From contig JAFWKJ010000012.1 in the NCBI GenBank assembly GCA_017511375.1, positions 1 through 64,000 of the forward strand: a stretch of 64,000 bases of DNA, in the 5' to 3' direction. Below are positions 25,273 to 32,893 of the stretch, piece by piece. Under the pieces are notes generated by a model that saw nothing but the letters and a program-made list of their open reading frames with translations, had not been told where the DNA came from and ran no database searches. This DNA is from Bacilli bacterium (GTDB lineage Bacteria > Bacillota_I > Bacilli_A > RF39 > UBA660). A program made the translations under genes and the position numbers. Within the stretch, counting starts at the first letter, position 1. Each line of letters starts with the position of its first letter.

Positions 25273-26262
25273 TTATAACATAGGTCCATTTTTTTTCGTA
25301 TATATTTTACTGTAGTTTACATCAGGCTTGGCATAAATATAATTATCCATAAAATAATCTCTCTTTTGATCTTCTAACCCAAGTCTTAAAACAGTATCCC
25401 CTACGATTAAGTATCGGTACTCCTCAAAGCAAAGATGAACGTCTCCTTGGACAAATCGATCTAAAAAATCAGAATTTAATTCATCAATAAAAGCCATAAA
25501 AGGAACTTTTCCAATTTTATTATACTGAATATCATATACATCTACATCATTAATAAAATCTAATAAAGCATGTCTCTTTTTTTTCGTTTTTTGTTCTCGA
25601 AAAGTAATTAAATTATAGGCATGAGGAACAGATTCTTTTCCTTCTAAAAGAAGATTCCCTATCATAAGAAATGTTTCAAAATCAAATAGTTTTAAGATAT
25701 TATGAGCCATAATAGCATACTCACTACACATAGCATTTCCTTTTCCTTTAAAATCTTTAATACTATGTTTACGAACAGGATCTAAAAACAACCCATTATT
25801 TTTGATAAACAGATGATGCATCTTATCACGATCACATTTCTTAAAGTGACCAAAATAATCACTTAAAAAGTCCCTGACATATTCAAAGAACTCATATTCA
25901 TCCCCAATCTCTTTATCCTTCACATATTTACAAAAATCATATAAGTAATCTTGTTCATCCATGTAATAATAATATCCATTATTAAAACCGATTTCATTTT
26001 CAGTATTCCAGGCCAAACCATAAATCATTTTCGTATCTTTTCTAGCAAATTGACCAAAAACGCAATTAATGGTAAAGGAATCATCCTCATCTATTTCCTC
26101 TAAATCAAAAGAAAGAGGTTGATGTCCCACTTCATAACCAAGTTCCACATCGTAAGGACAATTTTTTTTGCTTTTTCGTTCCAAAACATCAATTTTATGA
26201 CGAACTACTTTTTGTAATTGAGAATCATTTAAATTTTCAATCGTATGTAAAAATCGTAACAT
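25273..26262 (-). CDS. Transglutaminase-like protein (329 aa)
   Basis: Soluble protein with the order Cys-His-Asp expected of the transglutaminase fold: GNAMCSEYAIMAHNIL, PHAYNLITF, and LLDFIND, all in residues 180-260. The first 150 residues are acidic and unrecognised. The start at 26262 (MLRFLH) is favoured because GGGGAG is 7 nt upstream; the ATG at 26268 is too close to it. It lies just upstream of the SDR gene (29 nt), so the two may be cotranscribed. The substrate is unknown. Confidence 0.65.
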   Translation of the reverse strand: MLRFLHTIENLNDSQLQKVVRHKIDVLERKSKKNCPYDVELGYEVGHQPLSFDLEEIDEDDSFTINCVFGQFARKDTKMIYGLAWNTENEIGFNNGYYYYMDEQDYLYDFCKYVKDKEIGDEYEFFEYVRDFLSDYFGHFKKCDRDKMHHLFIKNNGLFLDPVRKHSIKDFKGKGNAMCSEYAIMAHNILKLFDFETFLMIGNLLLEGKESVPHAYNLITFREQKTKKKRHALLDFINDVDVYDIQYNKIGKVPFMAFIDELNSDFLDRFVQGDVHLCFEEYRYLIVGDTVLRLGLEDQKRDYFMDNYIYAKPDVNYSKIYTKKNGPML

Positions 26263-26326
26263 GGGCATTCTCCCCTCTACTTAATTTCTTATTATATGAT
26301 ATTTTCATAGGGATTGCCAGTCTTAA

Positions 26327-26354
26327 AATAAAAAACAGATAAGAAACTTATCTG
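26327..26354 (-). terminator. Terminator of the PRTase-SLOG operon
   Basis: Minus-strand stem CAGATAAG/CTTATCTG with 3-nt loop and six T residues. Confidence 0.88.
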
Positions 26355-26361
26355 CTTTTCT

Positions 26362-26886
26362 TTATATTACCTGCTGAATAGCTAGTTGAACAGCTTCTTG
26401 AGGGGTTTTCGCAACAATACACTTTTCTCTACATCTCTCATCTAAATATAAATTAGATAATTTTTTACTCCAACCATCAAATTGATCAATCGTAATAATA
26501 GGAATCCCCGCTTGATAAGCAATCGCAATTTCCGTAAGTGTTCCGGAGCCTCCTCCTAAAGCAATGATAACGTCACAAGAAGTCACTAAAACAAATTCTC
26601 TGCCTCCCCCAATCTCTTGCCCAGAAGAGATGATAACAGTAGGCCTATATTTCCCAAATACCTTTTTGTTTTTACCTCCCGCAACACCCACAGTCATTCC
26701 TTTCATTTTAGAAGCCATTTTGGCTGCTTCTGTAGATAAAGAAGTATAATCTTTTTCAGCTCCATAAACTAATATATTTTCGGATAAAGCAATCTCTTTT
26801 CCTACCTCTTTCGCAAATTCCAAAGCCTCATTACTATATTTTAAATCAGCAGCCGACCCCATAACACCTATTTGGATTTTTTTCAT
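26362..26886 (-). CDS. SLOG-domain (LOG/DprA-like, TIGR00725-type) protein
   Basis: A 174-aa Rossmann-like protein. It starts KKIQIGVMGSA, has the nucleotide loop LGGGSGTLTEIAIAYQAGIPII (about residues 108-130) and GGGREFVLVTSCD. This is the SLOG superfamily, which includes cytokinin-activating LOG and nucleotide-sensing proteins; this subgroup has no assigned reaction. The start overlaps the PRTase stop by 4 bp (ATGA). It is the last gene of an operon preceded by a histidine-rich leader peptide. Confidence 0.85.
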   Translation of the reverse strand: MKKIQIGVMGSAADLKYSNEALEFAKEVGKEIALSENILVYGAEKDYTSLSTEAAKMASKMKGMTVGVAGGKNKKVFGKYRPTVIISSGQEIGGGREFVLVTSCDVIIALGGGSGTLTEIAIAYQAGIPIITIDQFDGWSKKLSNLYLDERCREKCIVAKTPQEAVQLAIQQVI

Positions 26887-27554
26887 AAACTTCTTCCTTT
26901 CTTTTTTAGCACTTTGACAACTTCTTCGTCTTCATTTGTACCAATTATTTTTTCTGGTAAATCTCCTATACATGTTTTTTTCCCTTGTAACCTATCTATC
27001 TCATTCCATAAAGCAATACTTCTCTCTATACAACCTTTAGAAAAAGATTTAACATCTGGAAGAGGAATGGAAGCCCTAACATTAGGATTTCCAAAAGGTT
27101 CAAAATAAGGTGCTTTTACAAGACCACTATCTGTCTTGACCAAAATACCACTACCAGCAATCCCAAAATAGAAATCTCTTTCACAAATTTGATCAAGAAC
27201 ATCTTCTCCTAAAAGAATATTTGTTTTAAGTCCCTTTTCAAGATTTTGATTAAAATAATCATAACCATCCTTAGTTGAAATAGAAGCAAGAATTCCAACC
27301 ACTTCAATTCCCTCCTTCATAAAATAATCTATTATTTTTCGAAGAACAGAACCAGAGAAAACAACATCATCAGCCAAAATAATTTTATTTCCTTCTACAC
27401 TTTTAGAAATTCTTTGTACTTGCTCTTGAATAGATTCTTGTTTTCTAGAAGTAATACGATCTTCTCCTTCAATTCTCGTACAATCAAAATAGAAGATATT
27501 TTCCTCATCCGGTTTTATATAGATTTTATCCAAAGATACAATGGGGATAATCAC
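26883..27554 (-). CDS. Phosphoribosyltransferase-domain protein (possibly frameshifted from the 80-aa gene)
   Basis: A 223-aa product with a type I PRTase PRPP-binding loop, KIILADDVVFSGSVL (about residues 56-70). A second half contains FYFGIAGSGILV and FGNPNVRASIPLPDVKSF. As annotated it would start at a GTG with no ribosome binding site, inside the end of the upstream 80-aa gene. Losing one base from the GGGG at 27543-27546 would join the two frames into a single protein of about 298 aa (QGDYP then IVSLDKIYI). It may therefore be the C-terminal part of one gene. Translation is coupled to the SLOG gene. Confidence 0.7.
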   Translation of the reverse strand: MIIPIVSLDKIYIKPDEENIFYFDCTRIEGEDRITSRKQESIQEQVQRISKSVEGNKIILADDVVFSGSVLRKIIDYFMKEGIEVVGILASISTKDGYDYFNQNLEKGLKTNILLGEDVLDQICERDFYFGIAGSGILVKTDSGLVKAPYFEPFGNPNVRASIPLPDVKSFSKGCIERSIALWNEIDRLQGKKTCIGDLPEKIIGTNEDEEVVKVLKKKGRSL

Positions 27555-27768
27555 CTTGAATCAAATCATTTACTTGCATCATTTCTTCTTCTAAAACAAT
27601 CGTAACAGCATCAAAAATACCATTTACCTGTCTTGCAAAATCCTCTCTCACTTCTTGTATCATTTTCCCACTAGGAACTTTATCATATTGATAATCCAAT
27701 GCATTCACTCCCTTTAATATTCTTTCAATATCGTTACTAAAAACGATCCCTTTTTTTATTTTTTTCAT
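27526..27768 (-). CDS. 80-aa protein, likely N-terminal part of the PRTase gene
   Basis: It starts after GAAGGA and reads through KKIKKGIVFSNDIERILKGVN to an acidic helical region (DAVTIVLEEEMMQVNDLIQGDYP), then stops after HCIFG. The 3' end overlaps the PRTase frame by 29 bp. No family is recognised. Taken with the lack of a start signal for the PRTase, a single-base frameshift (natural or from assembly) at 27543-27546 is the simplest reading; a genuine overlapping gene pair or programmed frameshift is the alternative. Confidence 0.6.
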   Translation of the reverse strand: MKKIKKGIVFSNDIERILKGVNALDYQYDKVPSGKMIQEVREDFARQVNGIFDAVTIVLEEEMMQVNDLIQGDYPHCIFG

Positions 27769-27810
27769 ATTTTTTCCTTCTTTCTCATCATTTTTTTCAT
27801 TTTTTTTATA

Positions 27811-27906
27811 AAAAAATGCTATACAAGTAGTCCTTGTATAGCATATAGTCTCCTTTATTTATAAGCTAGATACAAGCACTACAAATAGCACTTGTACCTA
27901 CGAGTT
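27811..27906 (-). promoter_or_regulatory. Transcription attenuator with alternative hairpins
   Basis: Read on the minus strand after the leader peptide. A perfect 12-bp terminator hairpin ATGCTATACAAG/CTTGTATAGCAT (27816-27844) is followed by a T-run. Upstream, TACAAGTGCT/AGTGCTTGTA (27871-27896) forms a second hairpin. Its 3' arm with the adjacent TAGC (27865-27876) can instead pair with the 5' arm of the terminator as an antiterminator. The 5' arm ACAAGTGC can pair with GCACTTGT (27921-27928) inside the leader peptide. This is the arrangement of a ribosome-mediated amino-acid attenuator. Confidence 0.75.
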
Positions 27907-27969
27907 TTAATGTCGTATTAACAAGTGCAGACTATTATGATGATGAAGTTGATTATAAATTGAATTCAT
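27907..27969 (-). CDS. Histidine-rich leader peptide (20 aa)
   Basis: A short frame with three consecutive His codons at positions 9-11 and further His at 15 and 20, five of 20 residues in all. AAGGAAGGA lies 6 nt before the ATG. A strong promoter is at 28001-28029. The frame ends before an alternative-hairpin region and terminator. By analogy with classical his, trp and leu leaders, ribosome stalling at the His run when charged tRNA-His is scarce would control read-through into the PRTase-SLOG operon. Confidence 0.75.
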   Translation of the reverse strand: MNSIYNQLHHHNSLHLLIRH

Positions 27970-28000
27970 AATAATCCTTCCTTTCTCATTGATTGACTTC

Positions 28001-28029
28001 ATTCTAACACATTCTATAATATTTGTCAA
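28001..28029 (-). promoter_or_regulatory. Promoter of the leader peptide/PRTase/SLOG operon
   Basis: Minus strand TTGACA and TAGAAT are 17 bp apart, with TGT immediately before the -10 box. Confidence 0.88.
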
Positions 28030-28038
28030 AACAACCAA

Positions 28039-28224
28039 TTATTTCTTTTTATCAGATTTTATTATTTCTACATGGTATCCCTTTTTCTTGGCAATTTCTA
28101 TCACTTCTTCATCCGTTGCCCTTTTAATTTCTTCAATCTCAATCATGGCTCCTCCAAAACCACCTATAAAATAAGCTGGCTCTAAATCACGGATAAGCAA
28201 CTGTCTTAAATCTTCAATTGTCAT
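28039..28224 (-). CDS. Small soluble protein (61 aa)
   Basis: Reads MTIEDLRQLL followed by PAYFIGGFGGAMIEI and a Lys-rich end. The start overlaps the stop of the zinc-ribbon gene by 4 bp (ATGA), which strongly supports translation by coupling; longer upstream frames exist but have no start signal. A repeat-like GGFGGAM segment is present. Family not recognised. Confidence 0.65.
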   Translation of the reverse strand: MTIEDLRQLLIRDLEPAYFIGGFGGAMIEIEEIKRATDEEVIEIAKKKGYHVEIIKSDKKK

Positions 28225-29024
28225 AGAGAAGCCGCCAATAATAGAGCAAGAATAAAAATCAAGATAGAAAATAAAATAGCCGCCAAAATCAAACCAATGT
28301 AAATCCACATCACAACTTTTGCCAATTTATTTCGTGGATATTTAACCCGCGCATAAATCATGGAAGCAATAGCACCCAACCTACAAGGAACAGCTAAAAT
28401 TGAAAGCAAATCTGTAAAAATGGATGACATATCTAAATAAGCCAATACACCAGCAAAAATTGCTAACACCAAAGGCCCTGCAAAATACAATAACAAAGAG
28501 ATAATAGCTAATTGATTACCTTTTCTTTTCTCCTCCGCCTCATTTATTATAGTAGTCGGAAATACTTGTGGTTGGATCACAGGTCTTGGAGTCGAAGGAA
28601 TCACAGGTTGACTGGTTGGAACCGTATCCCCCGGTAACATCGTAATTCGAGCACCACAATTTAGACAAAAATCATTTCCTGGAACTACTGGCTTCTTACA
28701 TTTAGAACATGTAAGTGGCTCATTTTTTGGAACAATTGGTTTTGGCGCAACTGATTGAGAAGAATTTGATTTCAAAACATTCATTCCACAGTTCGTACAA
28801 AAAGTATTTCCTGGCATAATGGGGGTCTGACATCGAGTACAAACGAAGGCTCCTCCCACTTGAGGAGTTGTACTTATTGTTTGATTTTGAGGGGATGGAC
28901 TAGATGGTTGGACAAATGGTTGAGCAGCAGGTGCATTAGATACACCTTCCATCATTCTAGTACCACAGTTCGTACAAAAAGTATTTCCTGACAATATGGG
29001 TTCCCCACACTTTGTACAATTCAT
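28221..29024 (-). CDS. Triple zinc-ribbon membrane protein
   Basis: A 267-aa protein with three zinc ribbons of the form CxxC-x(10)-CxxC at about residues 3-20, 58-75 and 101-118 (CTKCGEPI, CTRCQTPI and CSKCKKPV). Pro/Gln/Ser-rich linkers separate them. Two hydrophobic regions, near residues 175-200 and at the C-terminus (IYIGLILAAILFSILIFILA), anchor it in the membrane with the ribbons in the cytoplasm. Function unknown. It is coupled to the 61-aa gene downstream. Confidence 0.82.
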   Translation of the reverse strand: MNCTKCGEPILSGNTFCTNCGTRMMEGVSNAPAAQPFVQPSSPSPQNQTISTTPQVGGAFVCTRCQTPIMPGNTFCTNCGMNVLKSNSSQSVAPKPIVPKNEPLTCSKCKKPVVPGNDFCLNCGARITMLPGDTVPTSQPVIPSTPRPVIQPQVFPTTIINEAEEKRKGNQLAIISLLLYFAGPLVLAIFAGVLAYLDMSSIFTDLLSILAVPCRLGAIASMIYARVKYPRNKLAKVVMWIYIGLILAAILFSILIFILALLLAASL

Positions 29025-29092
29025 AGTCTCACCTACTTTACTTTATACTAGCATAAATAGCAAAGAAAAACAATGAACGCAAAAAAAAAGAA

Positions 29093-29956
29093 TTAATGCT
29101 TTACATAATTCTTTTTAATATAGAATCCCTTATTTTGGGCTACAAGCTTATCATTTTTAAGATTCATACCTGCAGCCATTATAGCTTTACCATAATTCAA
29201 TGCTTTACGATAAGTTGGAAACTCAGTCTTTTCTGTTAAGTCCGCTTCTTGTACAGCATAGATATAATGAACGGTATCCCATAATACTCCAGCACTTGGT
29301 TTTATACGATATGAATCTTCACCTACATTTATACGGTAAGTAGCTTCATAATCGGTTGGTGAACCAGTTCTTTCAGCAATTCTAATACTAGAATAATCTT
29401 CTGTTGGAATATCTAATTCATCAGCAACTGCACCTTTTACGGCAGCCATCATATATTGGAAAGATATTTTTTGTCCATTGGCATGAACCCAATTTAAACA
29501 ATTATCTTTCAAATAAGATAACATTTTTAAAGCTGTTAATCTTTGTTCTAGTTTCTCAACATCTTTACCTCTATATTTACATTGTTCCTTTTTAGTCTCA
29601 ATGTCTTCCTCAGATAAAGATAATGCTTCAGCACATTGCTCTTTTGTTAAAGGTTCTAATACAGAAACACCCGTAAAGTCTATTTTTGATAAATCCTCAA
29701 TGGTATCCATATAGTCTTCAAGTTTTTCAGCAGCTTCTACAGCATCTAAACCATCTACGAAAGGTAATAATCCTTCTTCCATTAATTCATCAACTAAAGT
29801 TAAATCCTTAATATCAGAGATAGATAATAACTCTTCTGGTGATAGAGACTTCATGTTTGGATTACCAGAACATGCAGATAAAGTAAATGCAATAGATCCA
29901 GCTAATAACATAGCAGATAATTTTTTACCCATATTTAGTTTTTTAATTCTTTTCAT
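29093..29956 (-). CDS. Lipoprotein, unknown function (287 aa)
   Basis: It has a basic N-terminus, a hydrophobic core and lipobox LSAC (Cys near residue 29). The mature part is acidic and helical at first (MEEGLLPFVDGLDAVEAAEKLEDYMD), then contains a region with YRINVGEDSYRIKPSAGVLWDTVHYIYAV. AAGGGGG precedes the ATG by 8 nt. It is driven by a perfect-consensus promoter whose -35 box sits in a palindrome (30029-30045), so expression is probably strong and regulated. Family not recognised. Confidence 0.78.
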   Translation of the reverse strand: MKRIKKLNMGKKLSAMLLAGSIAFTLSACSGNPNMKSLSPEELLSISDIKDLTLVDELMEEGLLPFVDGLDAVEAAEKLEDYMDTIEDLSKIDFTGVSVLEPLTKEQCAEALSLSEEDIETKKEQCKYRGKDVEKLEQRLTALKMLSYLKDNCLNWVHANGQKISFQYMMAAVKGAVADELDIPTEDYSSIRIAERTGSPTDYEATYRINVGEDSYRIKPSAGVLWDTVHYIYAVQEADLTEKTEFPTYRKALNYGKAIMAAGMNLKNDKLVAQNKGFYIKKNYVKH

Positions 29957-30016
29957 TTTAAAAACCCCCTTAAATTCTACACACTGTTGTTTACCCCTCT
30001 AACGCAATGTGTATAA

Positions 30017-30045
30017 ATTATACCACATTTGACACAATTTGTCAA
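30017..30045 (-). promoter_or_regulatory. Perfect-consensus promoter with palindromic operator-like site
   Basis: Minus strand TTGACA and TATAAT are 17 bp apart. The -35 box is one arm of an inverted repeat TTGACA-AATTG-TGTCAA (30029-30045), and the -10 region lies in GTATAAATTATAC (30011-30023), also palindromic. The first repeat could be a repressor operator for the 287-aa lipoprotein gene. Confidence 0.78.
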
Positions 30046-30065
30046 CTATTTGTTCTAGTTTTGGA

Positions 30066-30100
30066 GAAAAATAAAAAGAGCAAGCTTCTATTCAAGAAGC
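30066..30100 (-). terminator. Probable terminator downstream of apt
   Basis: Minus-strand stem GCTTCT/AGAAGC with 5-nt loop, followed by a T-rich stretch that is interrupted. Confidence 0.6.
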
Positions 30101-30130
30101 AATTGACCCTTCTATCATAACTAATAATTT

Positions 30131-30670
30131 CTATTCTTCGTTGACATCCATAAGAGAAAATAAGTCTTCCTTTTGATTTAACTCAACAATGTTGATAATA
30201 ACCCCTTCTCCTACAACTGTCCCACCTAATTGTTCAATACAACTTCGAATGGCATTCATAGTACTTCCTGTCGCGTAAATATCATCCATAATATAAAAAT
30301 TTTTATTCGAATAATCCTCTCCTGCCAATTTAGGTAATTCTAAAACATCTTCTCCATACTCTTTTGTATAGTTCGCAGTAGAAACAACTGTACTAGGAGG
30401 AAGTTTTCCCCTCTTTCGTACTGGAATAAAACCAACATGAAGAGAGGACGCCAACATAGAACCCATTAAAAATCCCCTCGCTTCAGGCCCTACAATATAA
30501 TCGATTTTTTTGTCTTTCATCTCCTCTACAAAGAGATTTACCATTTCATTTAATGTTTCTTTTTGTAAAAATAAAGGATTTATATCAATAAACTCAATTC
30601 CCTTTTTAGGAAAATCTTTTTCCGTTCTAATGTTTGTTTCATTTTGAAATAAACTTTTTAATATTTTCAT
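30131..30670 (-). CDS. apt: Adenine phosphoribosyltransferase
   Basis: A 179-aa purine-salvage enzyme converting adenine and PRPP to AMP. Motifs include the acidic start KDFPKKGIEFIDINPL, DYIVGPEARGFLMGSMLA, IPVRKRGKLP, YGEDVLELPK and the PRPP loop FYIMDDIYATGSTM (about residues 118-131). The ATG at 30670 follows AGGAGTGG; an upstream ATG at 30703 would precede a -10 box (TGA-TATAAT). It is a single-gene unit. Confidence 0.92.
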   Translation of the reverse strand: MKILKSLFQNETNIRTEKDFPKKGIEFIDINPLFLQKETLNEMVNLFVEEMKDKKIDYIVGPEARGFLMGSMLASSLHVGFIPVRKRGKLPPSTVVSTANYTKEYGEDVLELPKLAGEDYSNKNFYIMDDIYATGSTMNAIRSCIEQLGGTVVGEGVIINIVELNQKEDLFSLMDVNEE

Positions 30671-30700
30671 AAATACCACTCCTAAATTCATTATATCATT

Positions 30701-30730
30701 CAAAAAGAAAACGTTCTATATAAGAACGTT
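30701..30730 (-). terminator. Terminator of the VWA/XpaC/SBP/SPFH operon
   Basis: Minus-strand stem AACGTTCT/AGAACGTT with 5-nt loop and T-rich tail. Confidence 0.85.
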
Positions 30731-30733
30731 ATT

Positions 30734-31702
30734 CTATTCTTTTGGTTCTTCTTTATTCGTCGCATTATTAATATTATTATTAACGAATCCTGCTAAAGTA
30801 TTTCCCATATTCATACCCATAACAGTTGTTCCCGCATTACCAGGATTATTAGCCATATCTTTCATAGCCTCTGCTGTATTTAGTTTTGTATAAACATCAG
30901 CTTGTTCTGAATCTACACTTGTTGCCTTCATCTTAATACCAGTCCTTTCATACATAGCCTTCTTAATTTCTTCTGGAACAGTGATTTCTCCAACCACTAC
31001 ACGTGTTAAGGAAATTCCTAAACTATCTGTTTCTTTATTCACATCTGCTAAAATACTTTCTGTTGCATCTGACATTTTACTAGCAATGGAATCAAAAGAA
31101 ACATTAAATCCATTCATTTTTTCCATTAATTCTTTATTGATATAATCATCAATTTGTGTCTTTATATTATCAAAATAATATTCATCTGCATTACTATTAA
31201 CATTTGTTAATAAATTAACTGGATTGCTTATTTTAACTCCATAAGATCCAGATAATTTGATATCCATTGGACCCCACTCAGGATCTTTATATAAAATGTT
31301 TGTTTTTGTTGCATAATCAATATTTGTAATTTCTGCTAAGGAAATAAAGTAAACTGCCTGTGTTGTAATTGTTTGTCCTTGATAAGCAATTCTTTTCATA
31401 GCCTCAAGGAAAGAAGAAGTAATTCCTTCAAAAATATTTACTTGAAATAATGAGGGAGAAGATGTATCCATAAAATACATTCCAGGTTCTGTAATAATGT
31501 CCTTAATAGCCCCATTATCTGTATAAATAGCACATTGTCCAGGCTCTACAAATAACCTTGACTCATTCGTAATAACTCCATTTGGAGTCGTTACCTTTTT
31601 AATTAATAATCTTTTGTTTTTGTTTTCAAAACGTATGACCTCTCTATAAGTGTCTGATAATTGCCCTGTTGTAGCTGTTTCAATTGCTTTAATAAATCCC
31701 AT
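30734..31702 (-). CDS. SPFH-domain (YdjI-like) protein
   Basis: A 322-aa protein of the YdjI-type SPFH group. The pattern is TNESRLFVEPGQCAIYTDNGAIKDIITEPGMYFMDT, then SGSYGVKISNPVNLL, and a long helix with EQADVYTKLNTAEAMKDMANNP near the C-terminus. The end is Asn/Met/Gly-rich. SPFH proteins form oligomeric membrane scaffolds. It is the last gene of a four-gene operon after VWA, XpaC-like and solute-binding proteins, with a 6-nt gap. Start preceded by GGAGAG. Confidence 0.85.
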   Translation of the reverse strand: MGFIKAIETATTGQLSDTYREVIRFENKNKRLLIKKVTTPNGVITNESRLFVEPGQCAIYTDNGAIKDIITEPGMYFMDTSSPSLFQVNIFEGITSSFLEAMKRIAYQGQTITTQAVYFISLAEITNIDYATKTNILYKDPEWGPMDIKLSGSYGVKISNPVNLLTNVNSNADEYYFDNIKTQIDDYINKELMEKMNGFNVSFDSIASKMSDATESILADVNKETDSLGISLTRVVVGEITVPEEIKKAMYERTGIKMKATSVDSEQADVYTKLNTAEAMKDMANNPGNAGTTVMGMNMGNTLAGFVNNNINNATNKEEPKE

Positions 31703-31708
31703 ATTCTA

Positions 31709-32893
31709 CTACTCTCCTTTTTCTAAATATTCTATTAATCGATTATAGGTATCCATTTTTAAACCTTTAGCACCACTCGTAATTCTAGAAGGTATTCCAG
31801 GCATATCTACAACAGATACATCCGTAACCCCTCCAGATCCCGCAACACGGAATCCATAGTTTTTCCAAGCCAACTCTTGTATATCCTTATCATCAAATGC
31901 TTTCAACAATTGATTTCCTTCCTCTGTAAAAGTGGCAATACAATGTGAATTAGTTACAGTTGGTTTAGAATAAAGAATTCTTAAATGATCCTTAACATTT
32001 TCATATCCTTCAGGATCTCTATTTCTAAATTCCATTAAACTCTTTTCATAATCCACAATCAAAGGATAAGTTCCTTGACCAATTTTCATAAATTTTTCAA
32101 ATAAGTCTGCAGGAGTAACTCCCATATAACCAGATTTATCATATAATTGTTTTAATTTTGGAAGAGCTTCTTCTCTAGCGGCATCACTTTCATTTCCGTT
32201 CGTTAAAATTGTTAATAACAAACCATAATAAGTAGCTCCTGGAGAAGAAGAAACTGGATCAACGGATGCAATGTTAATATTTCCAAACATATCATTTAAT
32301 CCTATATCTTTCCAAGTTTTATCTGCCAAAATGTAATCAATCAATTTATTAAAATCGGTAATGTAATAAACATCATCTTCTTTAGAGACAATCCCTTCTT
32401 TTTCTAAAGCATCTACAACAGTATCCCAACTATAAAATACTATAGGAGTATTTAAAGTAAGGGATCCTTTTAAAACTCGATAACGTTCAGCTTCATCCTC
32501 TTTTGGCTCTCCTCTATAATAAGTTAAATAACGCTCATCACTGGTAAATAACAAATCATATTTAGAACATTGATCATTATTAACGGATAAAGAAGATTCT
32601 GGTAAAGACGTATTTCCATAATGTACTGTTTCTCTAACGAGAGGTTTCGAAATAGTACTTCCATTTCCCCAACTATCCGCAACAAACTTAAGGTGATATC
32701 TATCTTTTAATATTTTATTAAACTGTTCATCTGCAATAAAATCCTCTTTTCCTCCACCGACAGCTCCATACACAATAGTTAAGTTTTTTCCAGAAGAATA
32801 ATCTACCACTCCTTTAATGATGACAACTAATACAATTACAACCACTAAAATCGCAAGTCCAATTATTTTTTCTTTCTTACCTTCCTTAAGCAT
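31709..32893 (-). CDS. Membrane-anchored solute-binding-type protein
   Basis: A 394-aa protein with an N-terminal membrane anchor (IIGLAILVVVIVLVVIIKGVV) and no lipobox. The external part looks like a bacterial extracellular solute-binding fold: YDLLFTSDERYL, LNTPIVFYSWDTVVDALEKEGI, NIASVDPVSSSPGATYYGLLLTIL and GTYPLIVDYEKSL. No ABC permease or ATPase is adjacent. The start at 32893 has GGAAGTG upstream and overlaps the XpaC-like stop by 8 bp. Its partners suggest a sensing or assembly role rather than uptake. Confidence 0.8.
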   Translation of the reverse strand: MLKEGKKEKIIGLAILVVVIVLVVIIKGVVDYSSGKNLTIVYGAVGGGKEDFIADEQFNKILKDRYHLKFVADSWGNGSTISKPLVRETVHYGNTSLPESSLSVNNDQCSKYDLLFTSDERYLTYYRGEPKEDEAERYRVLKGSLTLNTPIVFYSWDTVVDALEKEGIVSKEDDVYYITDFNKLIDYILADKTWKDIGLNDMFGNINIASVDPVSSSPGATYYGLLLTILTNGNESDAAREEALPKLKQLYDKSGYMGVTPADLFEKFMKIGQGTYPLIVDYEKSLMEFRNRDPEGYENVKDHLRILYSKPTVTNSHCIATFTEEGNQLLKAFDDKDIQELAWKNYGFRVAGSGGVTDVSVVDMPGIPSRITSGAKGLKMDTYNRLIEYLEKGE

